DNA from: Aquincola tertiaricarbonis
GTDB taxonomy: Bacteria; Pseudomonadota; Gammaproteobacteria; Burkholderiales; Burkholderiaceae_C
DNA length: 64,000 nt
Reading direction: 5' to 3'
NCBI RefSeq assembly: GCF_000969605.1
Contig: NZ_JZUE01000017.1
Span: 81,386-145,385, forward strand
The translations under genes were made by a program, and so were the position numbers. This document shows, one piece after another, positions 18,373 to 29,547 of the stretch (positions are counted from its first letter, which is position 1; every line of letters begins with the position of its first letter). The notes under the pieces are model-generated. The model was not told the origin of the DNA, did not search any database, and saw only the letters and a program-made list of their open reading frames with translations.

Positions 18373-19257
18373 TCAGGCGCGGGCTGCATTGGTGGCGATG
18401 CCATCGGCAAAGCGCGGCAGCAGTTCGTCCGGCAGATCGTGGCCCATGCCGTCGACCAGGTCCAGCGTGGCCTCGCGCAGCTTGAGCTTCAGGTCGAGCG
18501 CGGCGGCCGAGGGCAGCAGCGGGTCGGCGCGGCCGTGGATCAGGTGCACCGGCTGGCGGATGTCGCGCAGCCGGCGCGAACGGTCGCCGTCGGCCAGCAC
18601 CGCCGCCATCTGCCGCGCCACGCCGGCCGGCCGGTAGGCGCGGTCGATGGAGGCGGTCACCCGCGCCCGCAGCGCCTCCTCCGTCGCCGGATAGGCCGGG
18701 CTGCCGATCAGCCGGAAGATGGCCTCCGCCCGCGCCACCAGGGTCGCGCGGTCGCGCCGCGGCGGCGGCTTGGCCATCATCGCGCGCTGCACCGGCCAGG
18801 CCGGGCGCGGCAGGTGGCGGGCGCCGCTGCTGGTCATCATCAGGGTCAGGCTCTTCATGCGCTGCGGCTGCTGCAGCGCCATGTGTTGGGCGATCATGCC
18901 GCCCATGGAGGCGCCGCACACATGGGCGTCGGCCACCTCCAGCGCATCCAGCACCGCCCAGGCATCCTGCGCCATGTCGGCCAGGGTGTAGGGCGCGTCG
19001 ATCGGCAGGCGCAGCATGTGCCGCGTGGCGGCCCAGCCCAGGTTGGGCACGCCCAGGTGGTCGAAGCCGTCGGACAGGCCGGCGTCGCGGTTGTCCAGCC
19101 GGATCACGCGGAAGCCGCGCGACACCAGGCCATCGACCAGCGCCTGCGGCCAGCCGATGAGCTGCATGCCCAGGCCCATCACCAGCAGCAGCGGCGTGCC
19201 GTGGGCGGGCCCCTGCACATCCACCTGGATGCCGATGCCGTTGGCACGCAGCTTCAT
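18373..19257 (-). CDS. Alpha/beta-fold hydrolase
   Basis: A 294-residue alpha/beta hydrolase. The nucleophile elbow is CGASMGGM with Ser117, the acid Asp245 in HGRADPLLP and the histidine His273 in GMGHDLP. An oxyanion segment VMGLGMQLIGWP and the RLDNRDAGLSDGF motif resemble small-molecule esterases and hydrolases near aclacinomycin-methylesterase-like groups. The substrate is unknown. Its start overlaps the stop of the upstream EamA gene by 4 bp (ATGA) and it ends 10 bp before dusA, so it sits inside a leftward operon. Confidence 0.85.
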   Translation of the reverse strand: MKLRANGIGIQVDVQGPAHGTPLLLVMGLGMQLIGWPQALVDGLVSRGFRVIRLDNRDAGLSDGFDHLGVPNLGWAATRHMLRLPIDAPYTLADMAQDAWAVLDALEVADAHVCGASMGGMIAQHMALQQPQRMKSLTLMMTSSGARHLPRPAWPVQRAMMAKPPPRRDRATLVARAEAIFRLIGSPAYPATEEALRARVTASIDRAYRPAGVARQMAAVLADGDRSRRLRDIRQPVHLIHGRADPLLPSAAALDLKLKLREATLDLVDGMGHDLPDELLPRFADGIATNAARA

Positions 19258-20171
19258 GCGCAGGCCTTGGCCGGCGCCGGGCCGCGGCGCAGCGCCACGG
19301 CTTCGTTGGCGATGAGCGCGGCCAGTACCAGGCCGCCGCCGCCCAGCACCGCCGGCGCGGGCGACTCGGTGGTGCCCAGCCAGGTCCAGGCCACGCCGAA
19401 GATGATCTCCAGCAGACCCAGCAGCGAGGCCTCCGGCGCGCGCAGCACCTTGCCGGCGGCCACCGCCAGCACGCAGGGAATGGCCAGCTGAACCACGCCC
19501 AGCATCGACAACCAGCCGATGTCGCTGGCCGAGGCCTGGAACGGCAGCGACAGCGGCAGCGTGAGCACGGACGACAGCACCGCGCCGATCAGCACCGCCG
19601 GCGTCATGTCGCGCGGGCCGTCGGCCGCGGGCCCGGCCGCGGTGCGGGCATTGAGCTGCAGCAGCGTCCACATCGTGGCGCCGGCGATCGGCACGCTCAG
19701 CGCGACCAGCGTGCCCAGTGCATCGCGCCCGGTTCCACCGCCCACCTGCGAGCCGTACATCCAGGCCACGCCGATGCCGGCCACCACGATGGCGGCCCAG
19801 GTGCGGCCGGGCAGCCGCTGGCCCAGCACCACGCGCGAGATGAGCGCGGTGAACAGCGGCGCCAGCGACATCGTGATGAGCACGTTGGCCACGGTGGTCA
19901 GCGTGAGCGCCACCATGAAGGAGGTGAACATCACCGTCCAGCACAGGCCCGACAGCCACAGCACCCGGCCGCCGTGGCGCACCTGTTGCCACAGCGGGCC
20001 GAAGCCTCGCTGCCAGCCCAGCAGCAGCGCGAGCGCCACCGCATTGGCGGCGCTGCGCCAGAAGGTCAGCTCGAAGCTGCCGGCGGTGTCGAGGTGGCGC
20101 GTGACCACCCCGGCGATGCTCCACAGCAGCGTGACCAGCAGCATCGTGGCCACGGCCCGACGGTGCGTCAC
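19254..20171 (-). CDS. EamA/DMT-family transporter
   Basis: A 305-residue membrane protein with about ten hydrophobic segments and two EamA repeats. The first begins at TLLWSIAGVVTRHL and the repeat boundaries include SLAPLFTALISRVVLGQRLP and APEASLLGLLEIIFGVAWTWL. It is unlike the EamA at 15432 beyond the fold. It begins 16 bp after the typA stop and is coupled to the hydrolase gene by a 4-bp overlap. The substrate cannot be inferred. Confidence 0.83.
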   Translation of the reverse strand: MTHRRAVATMLLVTLLWSIAGVVTRHLDTAGSFELTFWRSAANAVALALLLGWQRGFGPLWQQVRHGGRVLWLSGLCWTVMFTSFMVALTLTTVANVLITMSLAPLFTALISRVVLGQRLPGRTWAAIVVAGIGVAWMYGSQVGGGTGRDALGTLVALSVPIAGATMWTLLQLNARTAAGPAADGPRDMTPAVLIGAVLSSVLTLPLSLPFQASASDIGWLSMLGVVQLAIPCVLAVAAGKVLRAPEASLLGLLEIIFGVAWTWLGTTESPAPAVLGGGGLVLAALIANEAVALRRGPAPAKACA

Positions 20172-20187
20172 GACGACCGCGCCCGGA

Positions 20188-22017
20188 TCAGTTCGCTTCG
20201 CGCGAGGCGCGCTTGCGCTCGTGCTCGCTCAGGTGGCGCTTGCGCAGCCGCACCGACTTGGGCGTGATCTCCACCAGCTCGTCGTCCTCGATGAACTCCA
20301 CGCCGTATTCCAGCGTGAGGTCGATCGGCGGCGTGATCTTGATCGCGTCTTCCTTGCCGCTGACGCGGAAGTTGGTCAGCTGCTTGGTGCGGGTGGCATT
20401 GACCACCAGGTCGTTGTCGCGGCTGTGGATGCCGACGATCATGCCTTCGTACACCGGGTCGTTCGGCTTGACGAACATGCGGCCGCGGTCGTCCAGCTTG
20501 CCCAGGGCGTAGGTGAAGATCTCGCCGGCGTCCATCGAGATCAGCACGCCGTTCTTGCGGCCGGCGATCTCGCCCTTGTGCGGCTCGTAGCCGTCGAAGA
20601 TGTTGCTGATCAGGCCCGAGCCGCGGGTCAGGTTCAGGAACTCGTTGGAGAAGCCGATCAGGCCGCGCGCCGGAATGCGGTACTCCAGGCGCACGCGGCC
20701 ACGGCCGTCCGGCTCCATGTTCACCAGCTCGCCCTTGCGCTCGCCCAGGGCCTGCATCACGCCGCCCTGGTGGGCTTCTTCCACGTCGGCCGTCACCAGC
20801 TCGATCGGCTCGCACTTCTCGCCGTTGATTTCCTGGAACACCACGCGCGGCTTGCTCACGGCCAGCTCGTAGCCTTCGCGGCGCATGTTCTCCAGCAGGA
20901 TGGTCAGGTGCAGTTCGCCGCGGCCGGCCACCTCGAAGATGCCGTCCTCGTCGGTTTCCTTCACGCGCAGCGCCACGTTGCTCTGCAATTCCTTCTGCAG
21001 GCGGTCCCAGATCTGGCGGCTGGTGACGAACTTGCCTTCGCGGCCGGCCAGCGGGCTGGTGTTGACGCAGAAGTTCATCGTCAGCGTCGGCTCGTCCACC
21101 TTCAGCATGGGCAGCGGCGCCGGGTTGGCGGGGCTGGTCACGGTCACGCCGATGCCGATGTCCTCGATGCCGTTGATCAGCACGATGTCGCCGGGGCCGG
21201 CTTCGGTCACCTGCACGCGGTCCAGGCCCTGGAAGGTCAGCACCTGGTTGATGCGGCCCTTGACGGTCTTGCCGTCCGGGCCTTCCATCACCAGCACGTC
21301 CATGCCGGGCTTGATGGTGCCCTGGCTGATGCGGCCCACGCCGATGCGGCCGACGAAGGTCGAGTAGTCGAGTGCCGAAATTTGAAGCTGCAGCGGCGCC
21401 TGCGGATCGCCCTTCTGCGGCGGCACGTGCTTGAGCACGGTGTTGAACAGGGCCGACATGTCGGGGCCCCACTGTTCGCCCGGCGCGCCTTCTTCCAGCG
21501 AGGTCCAGCCGTTGATGCCCGAGGCGTACACCACCGGGAAGTCGAGCTGCTCGTCGTTGGCGCCCAGCTTGTCGAACAGGTCGAAGGCGGCGTTGATCAC
21601 CGCGTCGGGCTTGGCACCCGGCTTGTCGACCTTGTTCACCACCACGATGGGCTTCAGGCCGAGGGCCAGCGCCTTCTTGGTCACGAAGCGCGTCTGCGGC
21701 ATCGGGCCTTCCTGGGCGTCGATCAGCAGCACCACGCCGTCGACCATCGACAGCGCGCGCTCCACCTCGCCGCCGAAGTCCGCGTGGCCCGGGGTGTCGA
21801 CGATGTTGATGTGGGTGCCTTCCCAGCTCACGGCGCAGTTCTTCGCCAGGATGGTGATGCCCCGTTCGCGTTCGATGGCGTTGTTGTCCATCACGGTGTC
21901 GACGACCTTCTCGTGTTCGGCGAAGGTGCCGCTCTGGCGGAGCAGCTGGTCGACCATGGTGGTCTTGCCATGGTCCACGTGGGCGATGATGGCGATGTTG
22001 CGGATCTGCTTGGTCAT
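20188..22017 (-). CDS. typA: Ribosome-associated GTPase TypA/BipA
   Basis: A 609-residue translational GTPase. G1 is AHVDHGKTT near residue 12, followed by the G2 region [17 protein letters not shown] and [11 protein letters not shown]-like domains III and V and the BipA-specific C-terminal domain follow ([11 protein letters not shown] near the end). BipA binds the 70S ribosome and helps 50S assembly under stress and cold. Length is normal. The gene lies 11 bp after truB, so it belongs to the nusA-infB transcript here. Confidence 0.97.
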   Translation of the reverse strand: MTKQIRNIAIIAHVDHGKTTMVDQLLRQSGTFAEHEKVVDTVMDNNAIERERGITILAKNCAVSWEGTHINIVDTPGHADFGGEVERALSMVDGVVLLIDAQEGPMPQTRFVTKKALALGLKPIVVVNKVDKPGAKPDAVINAAFDLFDKLGANDEQLDFPVVYASGINGWTSLEEGAPGEQWGPDMSALFNTVLKHVPPQKGDPQAPLQLQISALDYSTFVGRIGVGRISQGTIKPGMDVLVMEGPDGKTVKGRINQVLTFQGLDRVQVTEAGPGDIVLINGIEDIGIGVTVTSPANPAPLPMLKVDEPTLTMNFCVNTSPLAGREGKFVTSRQIWDRLQKELQSNVALRVKETDEDGIFEVAGRGELHLTILLENMRREGYELAVSKPRVVFQEINGEKCEPIELVTADVEEAHQGGVMQALGERKGELVNMEPDGRGRVRLEYRIPARGLIGFSNEFLNLTRGSGLISNIFDGYEPHKGEIAGRKNGVLISMDAGEIFTYALGKLDDRGRMFVKPNDPVYEGMIVGIHSRDNDLVVNATRTKQLTNFRVSGKEDAIKITPPIDLTLEYGVEFIEDDELVEITPKSVRLRKRHLSEHERKRASREAN

Positions 22018-22028
22018 GGAACGTTCTT

Positions 22029-22994
22029 TCAGGAAATCAGGCCCTGCACCTCGACGGGACTGAGCAGGCGGTCGGCGATCAATTCACCCGACGCAATGTG
22101 TGCGCTGCCGAGAAACGCACTCGGCTGCGGGCCGTACACGCGCACGGCGGGCGCATCGGCCAATCGCACGCGCCGTCGCAGGCCGGTAAGGAAACGACCG
22201 GCTTCGTCTTCCGGCAAGGCCACGCAGGGCCAGTCCGAAAGCAGCCAGTCGACGGGCTTCAGCAGCGCTTCGCGGGCCGCCTCGTCGAGCGCCGCGAGTT
22301 GTTCAAGCGTGACCGCGTCGGCCACCCGCAGCGGGCCGCTGCCGGTGCGCCGCAATGCGGACAGGTGGGCGCCGCATCCCAGCGCCTCGCCGATGTCCTG
22401 GCCCAGCGTGCGGATGTAGGTGCCCTTGCTGCAGCGCACGTCGATCACGAGCGTGTCAGCCTGCCAGTCGATGATGTCGATGGCGTGAATCGTCACCTGC
22501 CGCGGCTCGCGCTCCACCTCGATGCCGGCGCGCGCGTATTCATACAGCGCCTTGCCGTCGCGCTTCAGTGCCGAGTGCATCGGCGGCAGTTGCGAGATGG
22601 GGCCGGTGAAACGCGCGCAGGCGGCTTCGATGGCTGCGCGGTCCACCGCCACCGGGCGCTGCTGCAGCACGTCGCCCTCGGCATCGCCGGTGGTGGTGGT
22701 GCGGCCCAGCGCCAGCGTCGCGCGGTAGGCCTTGTCGGCGTCCAGGCTCACCTGGCTGAACTTGGTGGCTGCGCCGAAGCACAGCGGCAGCAGGCCGGTG
22801 GCCAGCGGATCGAGCGTGCCGGTGTGGCCGGCCTTCTCGGCGCGCAGCAGCCACTTGGCCTTCTGCAGCGCGTCGTTGCTCGACAGGCCGACCGGCTTGT
22901 CGAGCAACAACACGCCATGCAGCGCGCGGCGCTGGATGCGCTGGCGGGCCGGGCGCGGGCCGCGGCGGGGGGCACTGCGTACTGCGTCGTCCAC
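22029..22994 (-). CDS. truB: tRNA pseudouridine(55) synthase
   Basis: A 321-residue TruB protein. [15 protein letters not shown] marks motif [15 protein letters not shown] carries the catalytic Asp62, and [18 protein letters not shown] is the motif III region; a PUA domain fills the last 80 or so residues. It makes pseudouridine-55 in the T-loop of tRNA. The start is taken as GTG at 22994, one or two bases after the rbfA stop; upstream codons run into rbfA and no ATG precedes the conserved core. The GTG start and tight spacing suggest translational coupling to rbfA. Confidence 0.94.
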   Translation of the reverse strand: MDDAVRSAPRRGPRPARQRIQRRALHGVLLLDKPVGLSSNDALQKAKWLLRAEKAGHTGTLDPLATGLLPLCFGAATKFSQVSLDADKAYRATLALGRTTTTGDAEGDVLQQRPVAVDRAAIEAACARFTGPISQLPPMHSALKRDGKALYEYARAGIEVEREPRQVTIHAIDIIDWQADTLVIDVRCSKGTYIRTLGQDIGEALGCGAHLSALRRTGSGPLRVADAVTLEQLAALDEAAREALLKPVDWLLSDWPCVALPEDEAGRFLTGLRRRVRLADAPAVRVYGPQPSAFLGSAHIASGELIADRLLSPVEVQGLIS

Positions 22995-22996
22995 GG

Positions 22997-23359
22997 TCAA
23001 TCCTTGGCCTGTTGCTCGTTGGCCTGGCGGATGAGCGCATTCAGCTCGGCCGCACGTTCTGTGGTGCGGTCGAACTGGAAGTGCAGCGTGGGCACGGTGT
23101 GGATCTGCAACCGCTTGAACAAGCCGTTGCGGATGAACCCCGCCGCCTCGTTCAGCGCGGCCTGGCATTCGTCCGGGTCGCCCACCAGCAGCGAGAAGCG
23201 CACCGTGGCGTGGGCATAGTCGGGCGTGATGTCCACGCCGGTGACCGTCACCATGCCGATGCGCGGATCCTTCAGGTCGCGGATCAGCTCCGACACATCG
23301 CGCTGGATCTGGTCGGCGATCCGCAGGCTGCGGTTGGGTATCGCTTTCTTGTGTCGCAT
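22997..23359 (-). CDS. rbfA: 30S ribosome-binding factor A
   Basis: A 120-residue RbfA with a KH-like fold. Conserved features are [29 protein letters not shown] and the acidic turn before LHFQFD. It aids late 16S maturation and cold adaptation by binding helix 1 of the 30S precursor. It follows infB after an 80-bp gap that contains a hairpin, and is coupled to truB downstream. Confidence 0.96.
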   Translation of the reverse strand: MRHKKAIPNRSLRIADQIQRDVSELIRDLKDPRIGMVTVTGVDITPDYAHATVRFSLLVGDPDECQAALNEAAGFIRNGLFKRLQIHTVPTLHFQFDRTTERAAELNALIRQANEQQAKD

Positions 23360-23387
23360 GAGGTTGTCCTTGCGGCCCTACAAGCAC

Positions 23388-23419
23388 GAACCCCGCCACC
23401 TTGCGGGCGGCGGGGTTCG
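23388..23419 (-). promoter_or_regulatory. Perfect 11-bp hairpin between infB and rbfA
   Basis: CGAACCCCGCC (23388-23398) and GGCGGGGTTCG (23409-23419) form a perfect stem with a 10-nt loop in the infB-rbfA gap. On the transcribed (minus) strand no T-run follows, so it looks like an attenuator, processing site or mRNA stabiliser rather than a full terminator. Confidence 0.55.
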
Positions 23420-23439
23420 GGTGAAGAAGCCCGCCGTTG

Positions 23440-26340
23440 TTACAGCGTACGCGCCACTTCCTTGATCTCGAAGAATTCGAGCTGGTCGCCCTCGGCGATG
23501 TCGTTGTAGTTCTTCAGCTTGACGCCGCACTCGAAGCCTTCCTTGACTTCGCGCACATCGTCCTTCATCCGCTTCACCGAATCGACCTCGCCGGTGTAGA
23601 TCACCACGTTGTCGCGCAGCAGGCGGAAGCGCGCGTCGCGGCGCACCACGCCCGCGGTGATCATGCAGCCCGCGACCGTACCGATCTTGGACGCCACGAA
23701 CACCGTGCGGATCTCGGCCGTGCCGATGACTTCCTCGCGTTGTTCAGGCGCCAGCATGCCGGTCATCGCCGCCTTCATCTCGTCGACCGCGTCGTAGATG
23801 ATGTTGTAGTAGCGCAGGTCGACGCCGTTGTTCTCGGCCAGCTTGCGGGCGCCCGCATCGGCACGCACGTTGAAGCCCACGATGACCGCCTTCGAAGCGA
23901 TCGCCAGGTTGACGTCGTTCTCGCTGATGCCGCCCACCGCCGCGTGCACGATCTGCACCTTGACTTCGGCGGTGCTGAGCTTCTGCAGCGATTGCGACAG
24001 CGCTTCCTGCGAGCCCTGCACGTCCGCCTTGACGATCAGCGCCAGCGTCTGCGCCTGGCCTTCGCCCATGTTCTCGAACATGTTCTCCAGCTTGGCGGCC
24101 TGCTGCTTGTTCAGCTTCACGTCGCGGTAGCGACCCTGGCGGAAGGTGGCGATCTCACGTGCACGACGTTCGTCGGACAGCACCATGAAGTCGTCGCCGG
24201 CCTGCGGCACTTCGGTCAGGCCCTGGATCTCGACCGGGATCGACGGGCCGGCCTCGTTGGTCGGCTTGCCGTCCTCGTCCAGCATGGCGCGCACGCGGCC
24301 ATAGCTGGAGCCGGCCAGCACCACGTCGCCACGCTTGAGCGTGCCCGACTGCACCAGCACCGTGGCCACCGGGCCGCGGCCCTTGTCCAGCTGCGCCTCG
24401 ATCACGATGCCCTTGGCCGGCGCTTCCTTGGAAGCGGTCAGCTCCAGCACCTCGGCCTGCAGCAGCACCTGCTCCAGCAGGTCGTCGATGCCCTGGCCGG
24501 TCTTGGCCGACACCGGCACGAACGGCGATTCGCCACCGAATTCTTCCGGCACCACCTGCTCGGCCACCAGCTCGCTCTTCACGCGCTCGAGGTTGGCATC
24601 GGGCTTGTCGATCTTGTTGACCGCCACCACCAGCGGCACGCCGGCCGCCTTCGCGTGGTGGATGGCTTCCTTCGTCTGCGGCATCACGCCGTCGTCGGCC
24701 GCCACCACCAGGATGACGATGTCGGTGGCCTTGGCGCCACGGGCACGCATCGCGGTGAACGCCGCGTGGCCCGGGGTGTCCAGGAAGGTGATCATGCCGC
24801 GCGGCGTCTCGACGTGATAGGCACCGATGTGCTGCGTGATGCCGCCGGCTTCGCCTGCGGCCACACGGCTGCGGCGGATGTAGTCCAGCAGCGAGGTCTT
24901 GCCGTGGTCCACGTGGCCCATGACGGTGACCACCGGGGCGCGCGGCAGCAGCTCGGTGTCGACCGTGGCGTGCTCTTCCTCGAGGAAGGCTTCCGGGTCG
25001 TCCAGCTTGGCGGCCAGCGCCTTGTGGCCCATTTCCTCGACGAGGATCATGGCCGTTTCCTGGTCCAGCTGCTGGTTGATCGTGACCATCTGGCCCAGCT
25101 TCATCAGCTGCTTGATCACCTCGGCGGCCTTGACCGACATCTTGTGCGCCAGGTCGGCCACGCTGATGGTCTCGGGCACGTGCACCTCTTGCTGCACGAA
25201 CTCCGCCGGCGGCTGGAAGTGCGAGCCACCGCCGTCGTTGCGGTCGCGGCCACCACGGCCACGCGGCGCGCGCCAGCCCGGGCGGCCGGCGGCCGGCCCG
25301 TCGGTGCGGCCCTTGGCCGCGGCGCTGCGCTTCTTGGCGTCGTCGGCCCAGCTGGACGAGAGCTTCTCGGACTTGACCGACTTCTTCTCGCCCGGCTTGG
25401 CGCCCGGCGCACCGGCACCGGCGGGCGCAGGCGCGCCCGGCTTGGCGGCCGGCTTGTGGATGGTGCCCTTGATGGCGTTCTCGGCCGACACCGCCGGCTT
25501 CGGCGGCTCTTCCGGCTTCTTCGCGATGAGCACCTTCTTGGGCGCATTCATCATGGCGCGGATGGCCGCGGCTTCGGCTTCGGCGGCACGGCGCCGCTTC
25601 TCCAGGTCGAGCATGCGCTGCTTCTCCGCGGCGTCGGTGTCGGCGGCCTTGACCACGCGCAGGCCAGGCTTGGGGGCTTCCGCCGGCGCGGCGGGCTTGG
25701 CAGGCGCGGCGGCAGCCGGTGCGGGCGCAGCGGCGGCGGGCGCCGATGCCGGCGCAGGCGCCGGGCTCGGTGCCTTGGCGGCTGCGGCGGCGGCTTCGGC
25801 GGCGGCCTTGGCGGCCGCAGCTTCGGCAGCGGCCTTCTCGGCGGCTTCGCGGGCACGGGCCTCTGCGGCTTCGCGCTCGGCGCGCTCCTGCTCCTCGCGC
25901 TGGCGACGCTTCTCGGCCAGCTCTTCTTCCTGGCGGCGGAGCTGCTCGGCCTGCTGCTGGGCTTCTTCCTCGCGGCGCTGCAGTTCCAGCGCCTCGTCGA
26001 CCGGCGCGGGTGCACCTGCCTCTTCGCCGGCCGGCGCGTCGTCACGCTTGATGAAGGTGCGCTTCTTGCGCACTTCCACCTGGATGGTGCGGGCCTTGCC
26101 GGTGGAATCGGCCTGCTTGATCTCGCTGGTGCTCTTGCGCGTCAGCGTGATCTTCTTGCGGTCGCCGCCGGTGTTGCCGTGGCTGGTCCGCAGGAAGCCG
26201 AGCAGGCGTTCCTTGTCGGCGTCGGTGAGCTGATCGTCGGTGGAGACTTTGCGCACCCCGGCGGACTGCAGCTGCTCGAGCAGCGTCGCGGCCGGGCGGT
26301 TCAGCTCGGCGGCAAATTGGGCGACGGTGGTCACTGCCAT
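23440..26340 (-). CDS. infB: Translation initiation factor IF-2
   Basis: A 966-residue IF-2. It starts [14 protein letters not shown], the N-terminal IF2 subdomain. A very long Ala/Glu/Pro/Lys-rich linker follows (about residues 90-330, with charged coiled-coil heptads of [14 protein letters not shown] type), then a second IF2 N-domain. The GTPase has G1 GHVDHGKTS near residue 470, DTPGHAAFT and NKIDKPDAN. Domains II and C1/C2 end in [12 protein letters not shown]. It places initiator tRNA on the 30S. ATG 26340 fits the family start; an upstream in-frame ATG at 26436 lies inside nusA. Confidence 0.97.
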   Translation of the reverse strand: MAVTTVAQFAAELNRPAATLLEQLQSAGVRKVSTDDQLTDADKERLLGFLRTSHGNTGGDRKKITLTRKSTSEIKQADSTGKARTIQVEVRKKRTFIKRDDAPAGEEAGAPAPVDEALELQRREEEAQQQAEQLRRQEEELAEKRRQREEQERAEREAAEARAREAAEKAAAEAAAAKAAAEAAAAAAKAPSPAPAPASAPAAAAPAPAAAAPAKPAAPAEAPKPGLRVVKAADTDAAEKQRMLDLEKRRRAAEAEAAAIRAMMNAPKKVLIAKKPEEPPKPAVSAENAIKGTIHKPAAKPGAPAPAGAGAPGAKPGEKKSVKSEKLSSSWADDAKKRSAAAKGRTDGPAAGRPGWRAPRGRGGRDRNDGGGSHFQPPAEFVQQEVHVPETISVADLAHKMSVKAAEVIKQLMKLGQMVTINQQLDQETAMILVEEMGHKALAAKLDDPEAFLEEEHATVDTELLPRAPVVTVMGHVDHGKTSLLDYIRRSRVAAGEAGGITQHIGAYHVETPRGMITFLDTPGHAAFTAMRARGAKATDIVILVVAADDGVMPQTKEAIHHAKAAGVPLVVAVNKIDKPDANLERVKSELVAEQVVPEEFGGESPFVPVSAKTGQGIDDLLEQVLLQAEVLELTASKEAPAKGIVIEAQLDKGRGPVATVLVQSGTLKRGDVVLAGSSYGRVRAMLDEDGKPTNEAGPSIPVEIQGLTEVPQAGDDFMVLSDERRAREIATFRQGRYRDVKLNKQQAAKLENMFENMGEGQAQTLALIVKADVQGSQEALSQSLQKLSTAEVKVQIVHAAVGGISENDVNLAIASKAVIVGFNVRADAGARKLAENNGVDLRYYNIIYDAVDEMKAAMTGMLAPEQREEVIGTAEIRTVFVASKIGTVAGCMITAGVVRRDARFRLLRDNVVIYTGEVDSVKRMKDDVREVKEGFECGVKLKNYNDIAEGDQLEFFEIKEVARTL

Positions 26341-26413
26341 TGTGAAGATCCTTGGAAAACGGGGGCGCGGGTGGCGTACTGGCGTTGGGCGATCAATCGA
26401 TGTCCGTGAGGTG

Positions 26414-27892
26414 TCAGGCGGTGAACCAGTGTTCACGCGCCTTCATGATCAGCGCCTTGGCCTGGTCGGCATCCATGCCGGTCATGTCGGTGAGCTCGTC
26501 GACGGCCAGGTCGGCCAGGTCGTCGCGGGTGTGGACGCCGGCGTCCGACAACTTGGCGATCAGCTCGGAATTGAGGCCGTCGAGGTCGCGCAGATCCTGC
26601 GACACCTCCTCGACACTCTCCTCGCGGGCGATCTCCATCGTCAGCAGGGCGTCCTTGGCGCGGGTGCGCAGCTCGGTGACGGTGTCCTCGTCGAAGCTCT
26701 CGATCTCGAGCATCTCCTGCATGGGCACGTACGCCACTTCTTCCAGGCTGGTGAAGCCTTCGGCGATCAGGATCTCCGCCACTTCCTCGTCGACGTCGAG
26801 CTTCTCGACGAAGAGCTTGCGGATCACGTCGCTCTCGGCAGCCTGCTTGGCCTGCGATTCCTCGGCGGTCATGATGTTGATGCGCCAGCCGGTGAGCTCC
26901 GACGCCAGGCGCACGTTCTGGCCGCCGCGGCCGATGGAGATCGCGAGGTTCTCCTCGTCGACCACCACGTCCATCGCATGCGGCTCCTCGTTCACCACGA
27001 TCGACTGCACATTGGCCGGGGCCAGCGCGCCGATGACGAACTGCGCCGGGTCCTCCGACCACAGCACGATGTCCACGCGCTCGCCGGCCAGCTCGTTGGT
27101 CACCGCGTTGACGCGCGAGCCCCGCACGCCGACGCAGGTGCCGATCGGGTCCACGCGCTTGTCGTGCGACACCACGGCGATCTTGGCGCGCGAGCCCGGA
27201 TCGCGGGCGCAGCTCTTGATCTCGAGCAGGCCCTGCTCGATCTCCGGCACTTCCTGGGCGAACAGCTCGATCATGAAACCGGGCGCGCTGCGCGACAGCA
27301 TGATCTGGGGGCCACGCACCGTGGGATCAACCCCTGCGATATAGGCCCGCACGCGGTCGCCGGTGCGCAGGTTTTCCTTCGGGATCATCTCGCTGCGCTT
27401 CAGGCGGCCTTCGACGCGGCCACTCTCCACGATGATGTCGCCCTTGTCCAGCCGCTTGACGGTGCCGACGAAGATCTTCTCGCCACGGGCGAGGAAGTCG
27501 TTCAGCAGCTGCTCACGCTCGGCGTCGCGGATCTTCTGCAGGATGACCTGCTTGGCGGCCTGCGCGCCGATGCGGCCGATGGGCACCGACTCGATCGGCT
27601 CCTCGATGTGGTCGTCGACCTCGATGTCGCCGATCTGCTCCTTCGCTTCGAAGAACAGGATCTCGGCGTCAGGGATCTGCAGGCCGGCTTCGTCCGGCAC
27701 CACATGCCAGCGGCGGAAGGTCTCGTATTCGCCGGTGTCGCGGTCGATCTGAACGCGGATGTCCACCTCGCCGCCATGCAGCTTCTTGGTGGCGGAGGCC
27801 AGGGCCGCTTCGACGGCGCCGAACACGACGTCGCGCTCCACGCTCTTCTCGCGTGAAATCGCATCCACCAGCATCAACAGTTCGCGGTTCAT
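26414..27892 (-). CDS. nusA: Transcription termination/antitermination factor NusA
   Basis: A 492-residue NusA: an N-terminal RNA polymerase-binding domain ([17 protein letters not shown]), an S1 domain ([23 protein letters not shown] region), KH1 ([12 protein letters not shown]), KH2 ([12 protein letters not shown]) and two C-terminal acidic helix-hairpin-helix repeats as in E. coli. It controls pausing and termination and joins the antitermination complex. The start overlaps the rimP stop by 4 bp (ATGA). Confidence 0.97.
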   Translation of the reverse strand: MNRELLMLVDAISREKSVERDVVFGAVEAALASATKKLHGGEVDIRVQIDRDTGEYETFRRWHVVPDEAGLQIPDAEILFFEAKEQIGDIEVDDHIEEPIESVPIGRIGAQAAKQVILQKIRDAEREQLLNDFLARGEKIFVGTVKRLDKGDIIVESGRVEGRLKRSEMIPKENLRTGDRVRAYIAGVDPTVRGPQIMLSRSAPGFMIELFAQEVPEIEQGLLEIKSCARDPGSRAKIAVVSHDKRVDPIGTCVGVRGSRVNAVTNELAGERVDIVLWSEDPAQFVIGALAPANVQSIVVNEEPHAMDVVVDEENLAISIGRGGQNVRLASELTGWRINIMTAEESQAKQAAESDVIRKLFVEKLDVDEEVAEILIAEGFTSLEEVAYVPMQEMLEIESFDEDTVTELRTRAKDALLTMEIAREESVEEVSQDLRDLDGLNSELIAKLSDAGVHTRDDLADLAVDELTDMTGMDADQAKALIMKAREHWFTA

Positions 27893-28500
27893 TCTTCTGG
27901 ACCTCCATGCACCTCGGGCTGCACAGGAGCAGCCGGGCGACCTTTGAAATTGACGACGGGAACGAGCCGCGCTTCGCGCACCTCATCGAGCGTGAAGTCG
28001 AGCGCCGGCTGCGTGTCCGCCCCGGCGGCACCGGCCGCAGCCTTCGCCTTGCTCGACTTGCCGCCAGTCTTGGCGCCGGCGCGCAACGGCGCACCCGCGT
28101 TGTCGTCCAGCAGCAAGCGCCACCCACCGTCACGCGACATCAGGATGCCGCGATACTTTTTGCGCCCCTGGAAAGGCAGTTTCAACGTGATGTCGATCGC
28201 CTCGCCGGCAAACCGCTCATAGTCGGCCGACTTTTTCAAAGGCCGATCGAGCCCCGGCGACGAAACTTCCAATCGTGCGTATTCGACGTTCTCGACTTCC
28301 AGCAGATACTGCAACTGCCGGGTGACAGCCTCACAATCCTCCACCGTCACGAACTCGGATGCACCCAAGCCCTCGGGGTAGGCGTGGCCCGCCACGCGGT
28401 CGATGGTGACGCGCAGCAACCCACCCCCCGTGCGTTCGAGGTCGACCAGGTCGTAACCCAGCCCAGTGACGGTACGTTCGACGGCAGACTGCCAAGTCAT
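27889..28500 (-). CDS. rimP: Ribosome maturation factor RimP
   Basis: A 203-residue RimP, longer than the roughly 150-residue E. coli protein. The core has [21 protein letters not shown] sequence ([14 protein letters not shown]) and the C-terminal LVPVVNF. The extra length is an Ala/Lys/Gly-rich insertion (about residues 140-165) plus a Pro-rich tail, a pattern seen in other Burkholderiales. It assists 30S maturation. It heads the leftward housekeeping transcript. The 185-bp gap to fabI must hold both promoters; a CAGAAT hexamer at 28645-28650 may be the fabI -10 box. Confidence 0.95.
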   Translation of the reverse strand: MTWQSAVERTVTGLGYDLVDLERTGGGLLRVTIDRVAGHAYPEGLGASEFVTVEDCEAVTRQLQYLLEVENVEYARLEVSSPGLDRPLKKSADYERFAGEAIDITLKLPFQGRKKYRGILMSRDGGWRLLLDDNAGAPLRAGAKTGGKSSKAKAAAGAAGADTQPALDFTLDEVREARLVPVVNFKGRPAAPVQPEVHGGPEE

Positions 28501-28685
28501 CTAAGAAAGCGTTCGAGCAAAAAAAAAGGGCAGGAACAGAATCCGCCCGGTTGGGAGCACACGGTGTTTCCAGGGAAATGCGGATTGTACTGCGGCAACC
28601 ACGCTGCCGCCAAGAGGTGAATCCGTCGGCCGGTAAGGCCATGCCAGAATCACGGCCCTTTCCTGACCTGAGCTACGGAGACACC

Positions 28686-29483
28686 ATGGGTTTTCTCGCC
28701 GGCAAGCGGCTGCTGATCACGGGCGTGCTGTCCAACCGTTCCATCGCCTACGGGATCGCCCGGGCCTGTCACCGTGAAGGGGCAGAACTGGCATTCAGCT
28801 ACGTCGGCGAGCGTTTCAAGGACCGGATCACCGAATTCGCGAGCCATTTCGGCTCCACCCTCACCTTCGATTGCGACGTCGGCAGCGACGAGCAGATCGA
28901 CAGGCTGTTCGCCGACCTGCGCAGCGCCTGGCCCGAAGGTTTCGACGGCCTGGTGCATGCCATCGGCTTCGCGCCGCGCGAGGCGATCGCCGGCGATTTC
29001 CTGGAAGGGCTGAGCCGCGAAGCCTTCCGCATCGCGCACGACATCTCCTCCTACAGCTTCCCCGCGATGGCCAAGGCCGCCGCCGGCCAGCTGCGCCCGA
29101 ATGCCGCGCTGCTGACGCTGAGCTACCTGGGCGCCGAGCGGGCCGTGCCCAACTACAACACGATGGGCCTGGCGAAGGCTTCGCTGGAAGCCAGCGTGCG
29201 CTACCTGGCCGCCGGCCTGGGGCCCAGGGGCTGGCGCGTGAACGGCATCTCGGCCGGGCCGATCAAGACGCTGGCGGCCTCGGGCATCAAGGGCTTCGGC
29301 AAGATGCTGGACGTGGTGGAGCAGAACGCGCCGCTGCGCCGCAACGTGACGATCGACGACGTCGGCAACGTCGCGGCCTTCCTGCTGTCCGACCTGGCCG
29401 CCGGCGTCACCGGCGAGATCACCTATGTGGACTGCGGCTTCAGCCGCGTGATGGGCGGGCTGGCGGAGACGCCGGCGGCCTGA
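28686..29483 (+). CDS. fabI: Enoyl-[acyl-carrier-protein] reductase (NADH)
   Basis: A 265-residue FabI of the short-chain dehydrogenase superfamily. It has the FabI-style cofactor motif [15 protein letters not shown] and the active-site pair Tyr157 and Lys164 in YNTMGLAK (the Tyr-X6-Lys arrangement). [12 protein letters not shown] forms the substrate-binding loop and [12 protein letters not shown] the C-terminus. It carries out the last reduction in each fatty-acid elongation round. ATG 28686 has a GGAG ribosome site. A strong terminator follows immediately, so it is probably monocistronic. Confidence 0.97.
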   Translation: MGFLAGKRLLITGVLSNRSIAYGIARACHREGAELAFSYVGERFKDRITEFASHFGSTLTFDCDVGSDEQIDRLFADLRSAWPEGFDGLVHAIGFAPREAIAGDFLEGLSREAFRIAHDISSYSFPAMAKAAAGQLRPNAALLTLSYLGAERAVPNYNTMGLAKASLEASVRYLAAGLGPRGWRVNGISAGPIKTLAASGIKGFGKMLDVVEQNAPLRRNVTIDDVGNVAAFLLSDLAAGVTGEITYVDCGFSRVMGGLAETPAA

Positions 29484-29504
29484 CGGCGGCCCACGCCGGC
29501 GAAC

Positions 29505-29528
29505 AGGCGCCCCGCGGGGCGCCTTTTT
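29505..29528 (+). terminator. Rho-independent terminator after fabI
   Basis: AGGCGCCCC pairs with GGGGCGCCT (29505-29524) around a short loop, followed by TTTTT (29524-29528), 22 bp after the fabI stop. The stem is fully GC, a textbook intrinsic terminator. Confidence 0.88.
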
Positions 29529-29547
29529 CATGGGGCGGCGCGGCGGC

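Noticed and set aside
19519..22419. 966-codon plus-strand frame antisense to typA and truB
   Set aside because: TypA and TruB are unmistakable on the other strand, and the plus-strand product is His/Ala-rich noise.
25551..26045. Repeat-rich stretch inside infB as a possible recombination hot spot or CRISPR-like array
   Set aside because: It encodes the Ala/Glu/Lys-rich linker of IF-2; the repetition is codon-level and irregular, without spacers. No CRISPR array was seen anywhere in the window.
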